NCBI GenBank assembly: GCA_907163375.1
Contig: CAJQUW010007072.1
Coordinates: 268,279 to 332,278 of the forward strand
Direction of reading: 5' to 3'
From: Prostheceraeus crozeri
Lineage: Eukaryota; Platyhelminthes; Polycladida; Euryleptidae
DNA length: 64,000 bases
The stretch's first letter is position 1. Each line of letters begins with the position of its first letter. The position numbers and the translations under genes were made by a program. The notes below the pieces were generated by a model that worked only from the letters and a program-made list of their open reading frames with translations, searched no databases and had not been told where the DNA came from. This document shows positions 1 to 11,012 of this stretch, in pieces.

Positions 1-507
1 AAGTATTCGTGTCCCCGCGCTCAACTTCTCAACTTCAGCAGGCTGCTGAACGGACCAATCACAGCGCTTTTCGCTGAAACTTCATGAATCGGGTAAAAAA
101 ACATAGTCTATTCACACATCGACACAGCAATGCAGCAGTGCATCGTTAACACTGATTTCTAGAGTTTGGGCCTTATAAGGTACTGGGCCTTATTTGGCTC
201 ACCTACCTTAGGATGATATCACAATGTTTTGAGGCCTATCTTCATTAAAATCGAACATTTTTTCTAGGGACAAAAAAATTACGAAATTTTCTGGATTTCA
301 CCATATCTGGGACTGTGAAATTAGAGTTGCCGTGAATCGTAGATGTATATCATTTACCTAGGACAACTTGAGACAAATGTGGATCTAGGATAACTGAACT
401 TTATTTTCCTCACCGGTGTTATATTTTCTACGATAAAATATAGCACTGCTCTCTAATACTAAACATGCTTTAAATCAGATAGAGTACTTTATCATCATAC
501 TCTAAGA

Positions 508-546
508 CAATAAAGCACTCAGACTTTCGGTCTTTGTGCTTTATTG
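508..546. promoter_or_regulatory. Hairpin with a poly(A) signal on each strand
   Basis: An almost perfect stem-loop begins with CAATAAAGCAC and ends with its complement GTGCTTTATTG, with TTTC at the tip. AATAAA therefore lies on the plus strand at 509-514 and on the minus strand at 540-545. This could serve as a bidirectional 3'-end signal between converging transcripts, but no gene is visible on either side. Confidence 0.35.
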
Positions 547-2978
547 AAAGATACATCATTTTGAGCAATAACTTGTCTCATATTGTTATAATAATGGATA
601 TGGCTTGCAGTTTGAATTTTAGCCTGAATGAGAGTATAGCCTATGCATGTACTTTTTCATGTACTACGGTATCATCAGCCCGTCTCTATTTCTTCTTCAT
701 CTCTTAGAAAAAATTCGTTATTTACACCAAAGTATAATTTGTTAGGAGAATTTTTCCCATTGCTTCATAGTTATCAAAATTCATCTAGAAGGATAAAATC
801 GACACTGCAGCGACTGGCTCATCAATTTCTCTGATCATCAAAGACGAAAGTCCTGATTAATAGACTGTGCTTAAGGGCATATCGGTGAGGGTATCTGAAG
901 AATCTTTCTTCGGGATAGTGCGGTGTGTCAAATAGATTTGTATTTACATGTGCGTTAACTGGGAATTCCGATTTGGGACAGTACTATAGTACCTGCAGTA
1001 TTCTAGTTGAACGTAGTTGATAGACTACAAGTAGGCCTATTTGCTTTTCATCTTATTCCATTTGTTTCCAGTCTTCATGGATGATATTAGGCTTACATCC
1101 TTCGCTATAGCTTTGCTGATGATGCTTCCCATTTTGTGCCGTCCCAAATTAATGCTTCCCATTTTTGCTTGATCTCGCTCGTGCAGATTTCGAGAGAATT
1201 TTGAAAACCTAAAAACCCAGAAAAATTTGTATTTTGGCCGGGGAGGCCTGAACTAATAGCAACATTTTGATAGCGTTGGAGAACTATTAATAATATATCA
1301 TTGCTCTATAATACTGTAATACTAATATAGAACTACTATATATACTGTAATACTAATTATTGTTTTTGGAATTATTTGATGAATACGATTGTCGCAAACA
1401 AACGATTCTTCATGATGAACCAAAAGTACGTTGAGGTATCTTCTTAAAGAATTTATTGGCTATACAATTGTAATAAAAACTATGTTGGCTTACAGGACCG
1501 ACGTTTTGCGTATTCACGCTTCTTAAGGGGCAAAAAAACTAAAAACAATCAACAGAAAGTCAGTGTAGCGTCAGGGGGGACAAACATAGTTATTTACGCA
1601 GTGGGTTAAAGAATTCTACCCTTACAATAATTGGTCAAAGTCTTTTGCAGAAGTAGCCAGTAACATAACGCTTTAAGGATTTTTTGTTTTGTTTCATCTT
1701 CGAATTGAAAATTTTATTATAGAAGAGTAGAAGTGCATGCCTCACGACGATTCTGTGATGAAGATTTACTTAAATAAAACTCGGAAACATTTCATCCACC
1801 GGACCGTATTATGTGAGTCTAAACATTTCTTCTGCCATTCCATTATGGCCCGGTGATGTGTCATCGATTTCAGTGTTACTTCCTCTCGAGTGACACAGAG
1901 CGGTCGAATACATGAATAGGCCTAATCCATTTCTATGGCCTGATCGCACGAGTTCTGAGATCACTAGTTGCACAGAAATAGTCACAAAGCCAGAACGAGA
2001 TTCTGCTAGGAACGATGCCGAAAATGAGACTTTCACAGAATGTAATAAGCCTACCATGAAGCTGCGCGTCTGCCGAGTTCTATCCGGTTCCTTATCTTGT
2101 CAGACACGATCAAAGAAAAACGCATTTTAATGCAATAGGACGAAGATTTTTTATATGCAGTTTCTTCAGATGATTTTCTATGCATCAAATCTGTCTGTGA
2201 GGCTATTCACATTCAGATTTGGCAAGCCTCCTAATGTTGAAAAATACAAGTATTTTCAGCAATTTTTCATGTACACCTCAAATTCGGTAGTTTTGAATCC
2301 TTCTGGATGTGTTGATGTATCCATTGGATTGAAAATTACGTTGCTTGAGGCTTGTCGGCATCTCTGTTATTTTTGTTTGTTTTTTCTGTTATTGCATGAA
2401 TTGTATGAATGTTTTAGTTGTGTGTACGTGTAAGTAGGTAAGATAAGAATCGTTATTCGGCATTCAATCAAAAATTGTGCCAGAAGCCAGTGGATCCCCG
2501 GATTGTATAGATTACAATTATCTGTCCGATCTGAGGATTAGTTGGTTTTTGGATTGTTCATCATTGGCGGATAGTTTCACGCATCGATTGTACAGTGTAT
2601 AACCAACGAATATCGAAATCAAATACTAGATGACAGCGTAGGGATAGCAAACTGACATCGAAGTCGCGATTGTTACATATCCATTGTTAACTATGGGATG
2701 CCAGGCGGATAACCAGAATGCACAGCCGATGGCACGGATATCCGTCAAAAACTACGAACCAGATATCGGTTGGATATCAAGCATATCCGCTTATAAGATA
2801 CGGATCTCCTTGGGATAAAAATTTGTTATCCGCGGAGATAGACTGGATATCCAAGCGGCTCCTGATGTAGAAATAATGGTGTGTGTCCATTCAATCGTGA
2901 AGATCCGTTGATATCCGGAGAAACTATAAGATGCTGATCGGATCCGTTTGCTCGGAGGAGTGCGATTTAAAGAAGGCG

Positions 2979-3016
2979 ACAATGATGATGCTGTGGCGCT
3001 TCAGCATCATCATTGT
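2979..3016. repeat. Short perfect hairpin (15-bp stem)
   Basis: ACAATGATGATGCTG is followed after 8 bases by its exact reverse complement. This is a small inverted repeat of unknown role. Confidence 0.5.
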
Positions 3017-4413
3017 GCGTAACTTAGCTATGGTACAATGCAGACGAAAGTAGACAGTAATGTTTTCTCGTAATGATGATGTCTGCACATGCATGTGACA
3101 GATATTTCAGAAGTCTAATTATCGTATGTCTACATGTGTATTCATGCCATTGCTGCCCACTGCGATTTCTTGCTTTTTTAGATTTTCTCATTTTTTAATC
3201 CCAGCATTATAAAAATTTAAGAACCTCAGAGCCCTATCGAATGCTTGGAGTGAATTTTGGTAGCCTACTTTTGGCTTTAATTCATAATATCAAGAAAATA
3301 ACAAAAATCATTGAAAACCATAGCCTGAAAGGGACGTAACATCTGCTGATATCTTTCTATTCTTGCTGTTTGTCCTATTTATATTAATTATTTGTTGTCA
3401 AGTTTTTCCTCTAATTTTTGCTCACTTGGTGTGAGGCCTATAAATGCTCTGCTGTTTTATCCCTTTACAAAGTTCTTATTGACAATAGGCCTATTGCTTT
3501 CGGATACTATAACTTCCATACTGTGCTCCCCGCCACATCCTTGCTAAATTCACATTCCAAAAATTAGACCTAAAAAATTTTCTCAGTTTTCAAAAATTCC
3601 TTTCTCCAGTTTTATGCATCTTCAAGGAATAACATGCCTACTTGACGATCCCTTGAATAAACCAAAGAATGTAGGCAAGGCCTACTATTCAAGTCATGTC
3701 GTTGCCCTCCTGATAAACGGAGTGTCAACTTTCCGTTCTCATTACTTGACATGAGATGGCAATTTTCTAATTAATCGATTCGAACATTCTGCAAATTATA
3801 TTTCGATTACGATGAATGTTCCAGATGATACAAAATTACTCCTGCGATTAGCTCATTTATAGTGTCATGATCATTAAAACTTTGAGCAAATTATCCTGAC
3901 AAATAATTCTAACAGTGGATAACATTGAAAAAAAAGAAAGAAAGAAAGAAAAAAATGCTTTATTCACTGTCAATACAAAAGCGGTATATGACATTATTTT
4001 GCGATACAACTTCTCAAACACATTTTGAATACTTTACAAAAGAATTCGTGTACAGCGCAGAGGAACGTTTAACAGCGAACATTATTCTTGTTTGTCGAAG
4101 ATCATACATGCTTTTGCTACGAAAGGTGAAAAACTGTGACAACGGGTGACAATATCTGTTACTAGCAACTTTCCTGGTTTAGAAGAAATTAGAAGAAAGC
4201 ATGATCACCTTATTTCTGTTGTGCAAAATTTACCATGAACCGCTGTCTGAACTAAGATTGTAAATTTTGGGCATCATTTAATATAGCCTAGGCCTATTAT
4301 CCATGTTAACTTGATCTTTTGAGATAAGCGCTTTATTCGATACATAAAATTGTTGAGAGGACTTGTGACCGTATATTTAGATAATGATATACCGCATTGC
4401 ATTATCGATCGTT

Positions 4414-4612
4414 TTTGAGTCAAATATACCAAATGCGTCAAAAAGTGTGACTTCAATATTCATTTACTTCAGCTTGAGTCAAATATACTTCTTGCGTCTA
4501 ATATACCATTTGCGTCATAAAGACCGATTTGCGTCAAGTCACGTATCTGAAGTGACGAATTCAGTTGGTAAAAATGGTTTTCTGCGTCAAATTGTCCGAC
4601 TTGCGTCATTGA
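4414..4612. repeat. Cluster of TGCGTCA words
   Basis: Within about 200 bases TGCGTC(A/T) recurs six times (near 4434, 4494, 4513, 4531, 4584 and 4605), and GAGTCAAATATAC occurs twice (near 4417 and 4475). TGCGTCA resembles a CRE/AP-1-type half site, but spacing is irregular and no promoter or gene is evident. It may be a decayed minisatellite or a transposon end. Confidence 0.4.
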
Positions 4613-4620
4613 AAATCTCC

Positions 4621-4762
4621 TTTAACCTTACCTATGACCGAGAGCGACTGGCTGTGACACTCAAGAATTTGATTTTTGAATTCAGCGTTTCAAGATTTAC
4701 AAATCCATGCTATGAAGCCCTTTGTGCGCGAATTTAGGAAGAAAGTGTCAGTAGCTCCCGGA
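4621..4762 (+). repeat. Single arm of the foldback element found at 19851-20695
   Basis: The sequence from TTAACCTTACCTATGACC to GTAGCTCCCGGA matches, with a few mismatches, the right arm of the hairpin element at 20550-20695 and, inverted, its left arm. Only one arm is present here, so this is a truncated or solo copy of that dispersed family. Confidence 0.7.
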
Positions 4763-4830
4763 CCATGAGTAACAGAATTCCCGCCCTAATAGGGAAATGA
4801 TTTCTTTATATTCTTTGATAATTTTACATT

Positions 4831-4938
4831 ATAGTGATATAACTACGACATCTGTACTACCACAGAAAATGTAGCACGAGGCGAAGCCGAGTGCTACATC
4901 TTTCTATGTTAGTACAGATGGAGTAGTTATATCACTAT
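4831..4938. repeat. Long hairpin (108 bp, arms ~50 bp)
   Basis: ATAGTGATATAACTAC at the left pairs with GTAGTTATATCACTAT at the right. Pairing continues inward with a few mismatches through CATCTGTACTA and ATGTAGCAC to a GGCGAAGCC tip, and outward through TTGATAA/TTATCAA. It looks like a foldback MITE or its centre. Related words (ATGTAGCACG, ATGTAGAACG) recur at about 5255-5340, so the element may extend to about 5375. Confidence 0.6.
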
Positions 4939-5803
4939 TATCAAACGATCAAGAAATGTCAATGAACTCTATGGACCAGTGACGATATAGACAATCTGCT
5001 AAGAACACAAACGTGGTTGGCTTTCCATGGCATCCAAAGTCCTAGTAGATAGCCTATCCAATATTGATGTCATGCATTTCCATAGAAATTAACAATACCA
5101 TAGAAAGTACTATTATCTACTTCTATGTGCATTTCCTTCATTTGAATTTCAAGTGAACCGATATTTAACTGGCATTTGCATGAGGTGTAGCCTTATTATC
5201 TATACCCAAGATATCATCTAAGCTTACTTGCAATTTGGGTGCATTGTAGGGTAAAAAAATGTAGCACGGTAGCCCATTGGATTACATGTATTTTGATTCA
5301 TAGAAATTCCGTTCTACATTAGAAAATGTAGAACGCATAGTTCAACATAGTGGAGATAGGAAGGGAGTTTGATAATATGTTTTGATGTCTATTTATAGCT
5401 AGCTGATGAAGTCACGTTTGATGTCTATTTCCGTCATTACTGGTGTCATTTTGCATTGGATGCATAGAAGGAAATTTTGAGTTATCTATGAGAAAACAAC
5501 ATTACTGGTGTCAAATCTGATAAATAAAAGAGTAATTTTTCTTTCCCGTCCAGAAGTTGTATATCTAGGACTCCAATGACATTTTCAGGCGCTAATGCTC
5601 TCTCAAAAATCCATGTTAAAGACATAGTTCGATGTACTACATAGACATGGGTTCAGTAATGCAAAGTGTACTAGCGGTTCGACATCTGGCCTCCATAGCT
5701 ACTTTAGATTAACAAATTCAAAATTCATAAATCCACGATGCAGATATTTAAAAATATATCTTCACTAGTGGACATCAATTGAAGTGTGAGCTAAAATATC
5801 GTA

Positions 5804-6298
5804 ATGAGCTCAGGTGAAGCAATACTATTATCATTAATTATAATTTCTTTTGTATCACATGCAGTGGCCTGTAACAGAGTGAAGCACTCGGGAAATGATT
5901 GGTCAGCGTTGTATGTACTGTATATCCCGGAAGATTTCCGCTACAAAGCGGATGAAAAGCATTGCTCCCCTAGTTCTACATATACCAATCGAAAGTATCG
6001 AAAATTTTTGTGTACAACACATCTTGCCCCAGGAATTCACAGCTTTGCAGAAATGAAAAAGTATTTGCAAAAATTGTTGATTGGGAAGAAGATTGGCACG
6101 ATTGTTCAACGTCGTACTCGCGTCGATGGCAAAAATTATGCGATGGTCAGCGATCCACTTAGAGGAAGGTATTTCCGTAGTAAAGATGGAGAGTGGGCTC
6201 CGTCAGGCTACACCGACTCTTGGTTTGACGGCTTCAAAGTTGGAGAAATTTTCCTTCCAAATTCTCCACCATATACAGTCATAGAAGTGCATCCTTGA
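5804..6298 (+). CDS. Small secreted protein of unknown function
   Basis: An intact 164-codon single-exon frame. Residues 1-22 form a typical signal peptide: a hydrophobic core rich in I, L and S ending AVA before Cys23. The mature part has three cysteines (23, 54, 70), a basic middle (KLLIGKKIG, QRRTRVDGK) and a C-terminal tail rich in aromatics and prolines. Two AATAAA signals follow at 6505-6510 and 6528-6533, a sensible distance for a short 3' UTR. I do not recognise the family. The start CNR..G..WSALYVLYIP faintly recalls the mature N-terminus of DNase II (C-G-D-WFVVYKLP), but no catalytic region is visible, so I do not use that name. Extracellular location is inferred from the signal peptide. 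It could also be the first exon of a longer gene. Confidence 0.55.
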   Translation: MSSGEAILLSLIIISFVSHAVACNRVKHSGNDWSALYVLYIPEDFRYKADEKHCSPSSTYTNRKYRKFLCTTHLAPGIHSFAEMKKYLQKLLIGKKIGTIVQRRTRVDGKNYAMVSDPLRGRYFRSKDGEWAPSGYTDSWFDGFKVGEIFLPNSPPYTVIEVHP

Positions 6299-6504
6299 AA
6301 CCAGCACTGGTGATGAAGATTTCGCAACAAAATCCGATCTCATGCACGTGTGTCTCATCAAAATGAGCTTGTCGAAGGAATCAATCATTTGCCTCCATTT
6401 TATTTCACAGAATCCTCTACACGCTGACTCAACCATTCCCTATCTGTTTCATTTATTTTTTCTGTTTGATCTATTATTTCATTTTATCGCGCTCATTGAG
6501 GAGC

Positions 6505-6533
6505 AATAAATGTCTCATTTAAATCTAAATAAA
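6505..6533 (+). terminator. Two poly(A) signals downstream of the secreted-protein gene
   Basis: AATAAA occurs at 6505-6510 and again at 6528-6533, just over 200 bases past the stop codon of the small secreted protein. This supports transcription on the plus strand. Confidence 0.5.
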
Positions 6534-6591
6534 TGCGCAGTTTTACTTTTCACTCACGGATATGTCTACTTTCATATAGCGGTGTACGAAA

Positions 6592-6723
6592 TGGGTGTAA
6601 TTCATGCAATACAAATAAGCATTTCAATTTAACAGGCATAGAATAACTGCCCGTCTCGACGGACTTCAGCCATCTGCCCTTGCATATTACGTCATCTCCA
6701 GCTGACCTATCAACGCGAATAAA
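6592..6723 (+). repeat. Dispersed ~130-bp repeat (copy 1)
   Basis: From GGGTGTAATTCATGCAATAC to CTATCAACGCGAATAAA the sequence matches 20105-20240 closely, including CTGCCCGTCTCGACGGAC. Copy 2 lies inside the left arm of the foldback element, which shows that this repeat is itself mobile or was carried as an insertion. No internal coding or polymerase III boxes were recognised. Confidence 0.7.
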
Positions 6724-7044
6724 CTTTTATAATAAATACATTTATACAGAAGACATTTTAGGAAATCGTGAATTTCTTATTTATTTAAAAGTCAATGACG
6801 TAGCGTGGACTGTGTTCATAGTATTCGCTGATCGCCTATTTATCTTGTGTAAAGTTGTGAATTAATTCCATCGATATTTATGATAATAAGTAAACAACGG
6901 AGATTTTCATTATTCAACCAATAACTTATATATTGAATTCTGCTTGATTCCAAAGTAGCTTTTGTGACAAGCTCATAGCGATATCAATGAGCGTTGATTC
7001 TGATTGTATGTGTTCTTTCTTGGACGTCTGTTCTAACTTTTAGT

Positions 7045-8030
7045 AGCAACAACAGGCATTAGGTGAGTGCTTTTTCATCTTGCCTTTGGGAGTGACCGGG
7101 CATCTCATCATCATGTGTTCTCTGAGAGTTCCTGTCGCACAATAATTCCAAAGGGTAACTCGTCCATGAGAGAAATAGAGGAAAAATAATTATCACAATA
7201 TAATTGGGATCCAGCCGTTGCATGGTCTGCAAATCCAAGAATCACACTGACAGGAAGAGTGAATTCCTCTGAATATTTTCTAGTATAACTGTTTGGACAT
7301 TTCCCACAGTAAGGATCAAAGTTAATAGGGCATCCATTTGATAGATTGAGTCCAAACTTTGAATCCACAACGTATCGGCTTGTTCCTGATACAATGGTTG
7401 GTACCATGCTTAACAAAATATTCTACCATGCTTTCATCAATAGAAGAGCACGGGTTCACTGACAATATTTCAAGCACGATTTTTGAGTGATATCAAAAAT
7501 CCGACGAAACTTTGTGAAATTATCGTTCGTATCCAGTACATTCATATTTTTGAAATGAAGATGCTGAAGAATTTCTCGAATGTATCAAACTACATAGCTT
7601 TTTAACCATGCCATTTCCCGTCTTCATCCTGTGTCCAATAATACCTACGCCGTAAAAGTACTACATAGTCTGACAAGATATGTATAGCAGTGAAATTTTT
7701 CATTTGTTTGATGGAGACAGTAAAAGAAGGATCATTTTCTGCTCGTCGGCATAGTGAATTGTTTTGTCTTGAATAATTTTCATCTTTTCATTGATATAAA
7801 ACAACTCAAAACATTCTGAAGATGCGTCGAGAGATGACAAGTCATCAACAGGAGGCGGCTTTTGAAACTCTACATCAGGACTTTTTTGATCAGTTTCGTT
7901 GGATGATCATTATTTTCCGACTGTTGTAGTGGATCTGTTTTATCACTATGGACATGAGCATTTTCTGATAAAAGCCCATGTCCAAGATGATGTATATCGA
8001 CAAGTTCGTTCACATCTTACAACGTTTTCA
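7045..8030 (-). pseudogene. Decayed piggyBac transposase (minus strand)
   Basis: Read on the minus strand, the pieces come in piggyBac order: an acidic start near 8020, a basic RRRRYYW block near 7650, the first catalytic-Asp motif SIDESMVEYF with KPIRCGFKVW near 7330-7440, then a clean 101-codon stretch (7416-7111) with LPVSVILGFADHATAG and the second-Asp motif LYCDNYFSS. It ends in CPVTPKGKMKKHS near 7050, the segment that normally follows a TGT(V/I)R.NR block. Several frame changes and stops interrupt it, and the third-Asp region and Cys-rich tail are missing. It is less related to the other two piggyBac copies here than they are to active elements. It is an old, inactive DNA transposon remnant; I could not place its TIRs. 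Confidence 0.8.
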
Positions 8031-10409
8031 AAATCCACGATTTGAAAATAAAAAGTAGCTTTAAATTCAATTAAATAATTCAATATCAAATTACATAAAT
8101 GTTCTATATGACACAATGTTATCATAATTTTGTATTGTTGTTAATTATTTTATCAAATGAGTTTTGTCCGATTTTTAGGGGTTCCGAGTAGGTCGACTGT
8201 CGACACCGGTCCAACTTAAGTTTTGCTTTGATAAATATAAAAACTATTCGGAAAAGTAGCATAAGTGTATTTCTCAGTTAAATTGATGTATCAATGAAAT
8301 AAAAAATCGCCAGATATGCTTTAAAACCATATAGTAGAGACGTCTGTGACATCTGCGAAATACCTCATTTTTTTAAATTTTGAAAATCGACAAGCTGCAA
8401 AGGATGCATGCAGTTGATACGATTTGAGAGCAAGTACATGTATTTCTTATCGCATTTCACAAAATCACCTAGAAATGCATGTCATTATTAAATATAGATT
8501 ACATAAACACAAACTGCAACAATAATTATACGGCATTATTGAATATTAGCTCGGCAGCCTGGCTTGAATGAAGTTGGCTCGTTTTCGACCCATTCGGATG
8601 TATTGGGTTAATGATTATAGGTAATCAAATACTTAATCAACATCACCCCTTGCCACATCTAATGATACCCGTGTGAAAGGCGCGGATTTAAGTAGCATAG
8701 AAAACGGTTACCTTAAAGATAATATGCAACCGACAATCCAATGTAATGAAAGAAAATGGCAAATGGGTCTGTGTCAGAATAGAAGCAAAGATATTAAGAT
8801 GCAAATTTTTAAGGTATTTTGTGCAAGCGTATTTTAATTCATTAGCCAAAGTTATCATCTGATCAAATGATTCCAGTTCGAATTTCTAATATTCCAACTT
8901 GCATAGACATAAGCACACAGTTTCAATTTCTTGATTGATGAAATACACCAGCTGTGTCCGAAAGTATATTGAATAAGGCCACAAGCTAGTGTGCAGAAAA
9001 TGAGTGTTAAAATGTTTAAAATAATGAAAGGCAAATTACTTATAATAACCGTGTAAAGTGCAAGATACAGTTTTATAGAAGATGATGAAGCATGTCTCTT
9101 TTATATAATAATAAGATCATATACAATTACATACTAATGGACAGAATTAAAGATTTACAGAACGTGTATGAATAATGGATAAATTGTGTTATTAGATTTA
9201 TCAAGCTGCGCACATTAATTTCGATAAACGTCGCAAATTTTCATGCTACCGCGTTGTGAAGATGTCGTTGGAGACAAATGAAAACGAGGAAATGTAATTA
9301 AAAAAAGTTGCCTCCTACACAAAATGTCTGACGTCGTCTGTCTATGAATTTGATCTCCAAATGTTCTAATTTTATTACCATGAGCGTTTTGTTCTAATTC
9401 TGGAAACTTACAAATTCGTCAATTTCAGGATTAATTTGAGACAAATTCCCTTGCATTATAGCCGTCAGTGCGAAGCTGTCAATGATTGAGAAAGCTATTA
9501 TTGCGACGAATGATTACATTCACATCTAATTACACCCACGCATTTTATCTTTGTTTAATCAAATACTGAAACGATCAGAACTGATGTTACTTTACATAAC
9601 AATCGCCTTTAAATGAGAAAGTGTGATATCACGACTGTGTTGAGAATTCTTTGAAGATTTTCTCCGCTGTTGTGGATTTTTCATTTTAAGCTCGTTTCAC
9701 AGTACGATTATATTATTAGGACCGGTCCAGCTTCATATAATTCATAATTAATGTTCTCACTCCGTTCACTTTATAATCGCTGATGACACTAATTTGATTT
9801 TGTCAATAAGAAGTGGCGAAGAAGATCTTTTGAATCAAATAATAATTGAATCCTTTAATAAGAATCGAATTATTCATGATCATAGCTGCAGTTGTGTTAT
9901 ATAATGTCCATTCAAATAGAGGCCTATGCTCTATGTAACAATGCGGTAAAACTTTTCCTTAAGGCCGAGAAGTCATTTTGCCCAGAGTTGGAAGTGGGTC
10001 AACGAAACTTGGCCCACGACCCACGTGACCCACTTGACCCATGACCCACTTCCGACTCTGATTTTCCTATCTTCTGCATGATTTAATCCCCTAACGCTTT
10101 CTTCGATCCAATCAGTTTTTTGTTGAATTTACTTGAACTTTAAGAACACATTCAGCATTTCCAATTTACATTGCTTCATTATTGAATTCCATCCGCTGAA
10201 AATTAATTGCACATGGTTTATAGAAATATTTGTGCTTTATGAGCGATCAAATGCATGTATTAATTATCATTTAATGAATAAAAATTTCCTATTTGTTTTG
10301 CTTAGTTAACCGCAGTGCAATCTGGACCATGGAGTAAGCATATTAATAAGTAGAGTAGCAACTCGTCAGCATTAGTTGGATCCCAGATATATATACAGTT
10401 TCGATTTGA
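8031..10409. other. AT-rich intergenic stretch, no gene seen
   Basis: No supported coding region. The only structure noted is an imperfect inverted repeat at 9984-10059 built from GTGGGTCA and TGACCCAC words (several GACCCAC copies). Confidence 0.55.
9984..10059. repeat. Inverted repeat with clustered GACCCAC words
   Basis: AGAGTTGGAAGTGGGTCA is matched at the right by TGACCCACTTCCGACTCT, its reverse complement with one mismatch. The loop contains further CCCACGACCCACGTGACCCAC words, including a CACGTG E-box. Function unknown. Confidence 0.55.
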
Positions 10410-10427
10410 TTAACCCTTTCGCTACTA

Positions 10428-10521
10428 ATGACACGCTGAGCGTGTCATACGTCATAGTTGCAAGTATCAAATAATTGAAAGAGGCTTTACTTGATTAACA
10501 ATGACACGCTGAGCATGTCAT
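10428..10521. repeat. Left subterminal palindromes of the piggyBac (two copies)
   Basis: TGACACGCTGAGCGTGTCA (palindromic except its central base) begins at 10429, and a one-mismatch copy begins at 10502. They sit 15 and 88 bases inside the left TIR and are probable transposase-binding sites. The name 'binding site' is inference. Confidence 0.8.
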
Positions 10522-11012
10522 GAAAAATTTAGTTAGACTAACGATCTTTTTAAGTTATCAAGTTTGCCTAATTCACGGTATTGGAAAGATAATTAGAAGA
10601 GAAATTTATTCCTCATTGCAAATAACAGTTGTTCATACATTCCGTATAGCTACAATTCTTTGTAACCGTAATAACTAATAACCAAATTACATATAGGTTA
10701 TGTTTGATTGTTACTGATTCTAAATTAGAAGCACAATGTTCACAAAATATAATGAGATTTGCATCAAAAACTACAAACTCAAATGAAATTTAGAATCCAA
10801 TTCAATCGTCATTTAGTCTAACTTTTAATCTAAAGATTTGTCCTATATCTTCATTTATTGAGATGATGTTGGCTCCATAGGTTTAGCATGCGGTGATAGA
10901 GAACTTTTCAGTCTTGAAAATTTTCAAATTCATTTAGTGATTTATAATCATTGATCTGCATAGAAAGCTGAGCCTAATATTTGATTTCACTACACAGCGT
11001 TGACTTTGCTGT

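Larger units (their letters stand above)
1..4613. other. No gene seen; scattered small repeats
   Basis: I see no convincing coding region here. Open frames are short, lack recognisable domains and do not continue into spliced exons. The stretch holds a poly(A)-signal hairpin (508-546), a direct repeat of a TACTGTAATACTAAT word near 1310-1360, a cluster of GGATAT/ATATCC words at about 2690-2960, a 15-bp-stem hairpin at 2979-3016, and a run of TGCGTCA words at 4414-4612. Confidence 0.6.

Noticed and set aside
5804-6298. DNase II identity for the small secreted protein
   Set aside because: Only a short N-terminal resemblance; length and catalytic His region do not fit.
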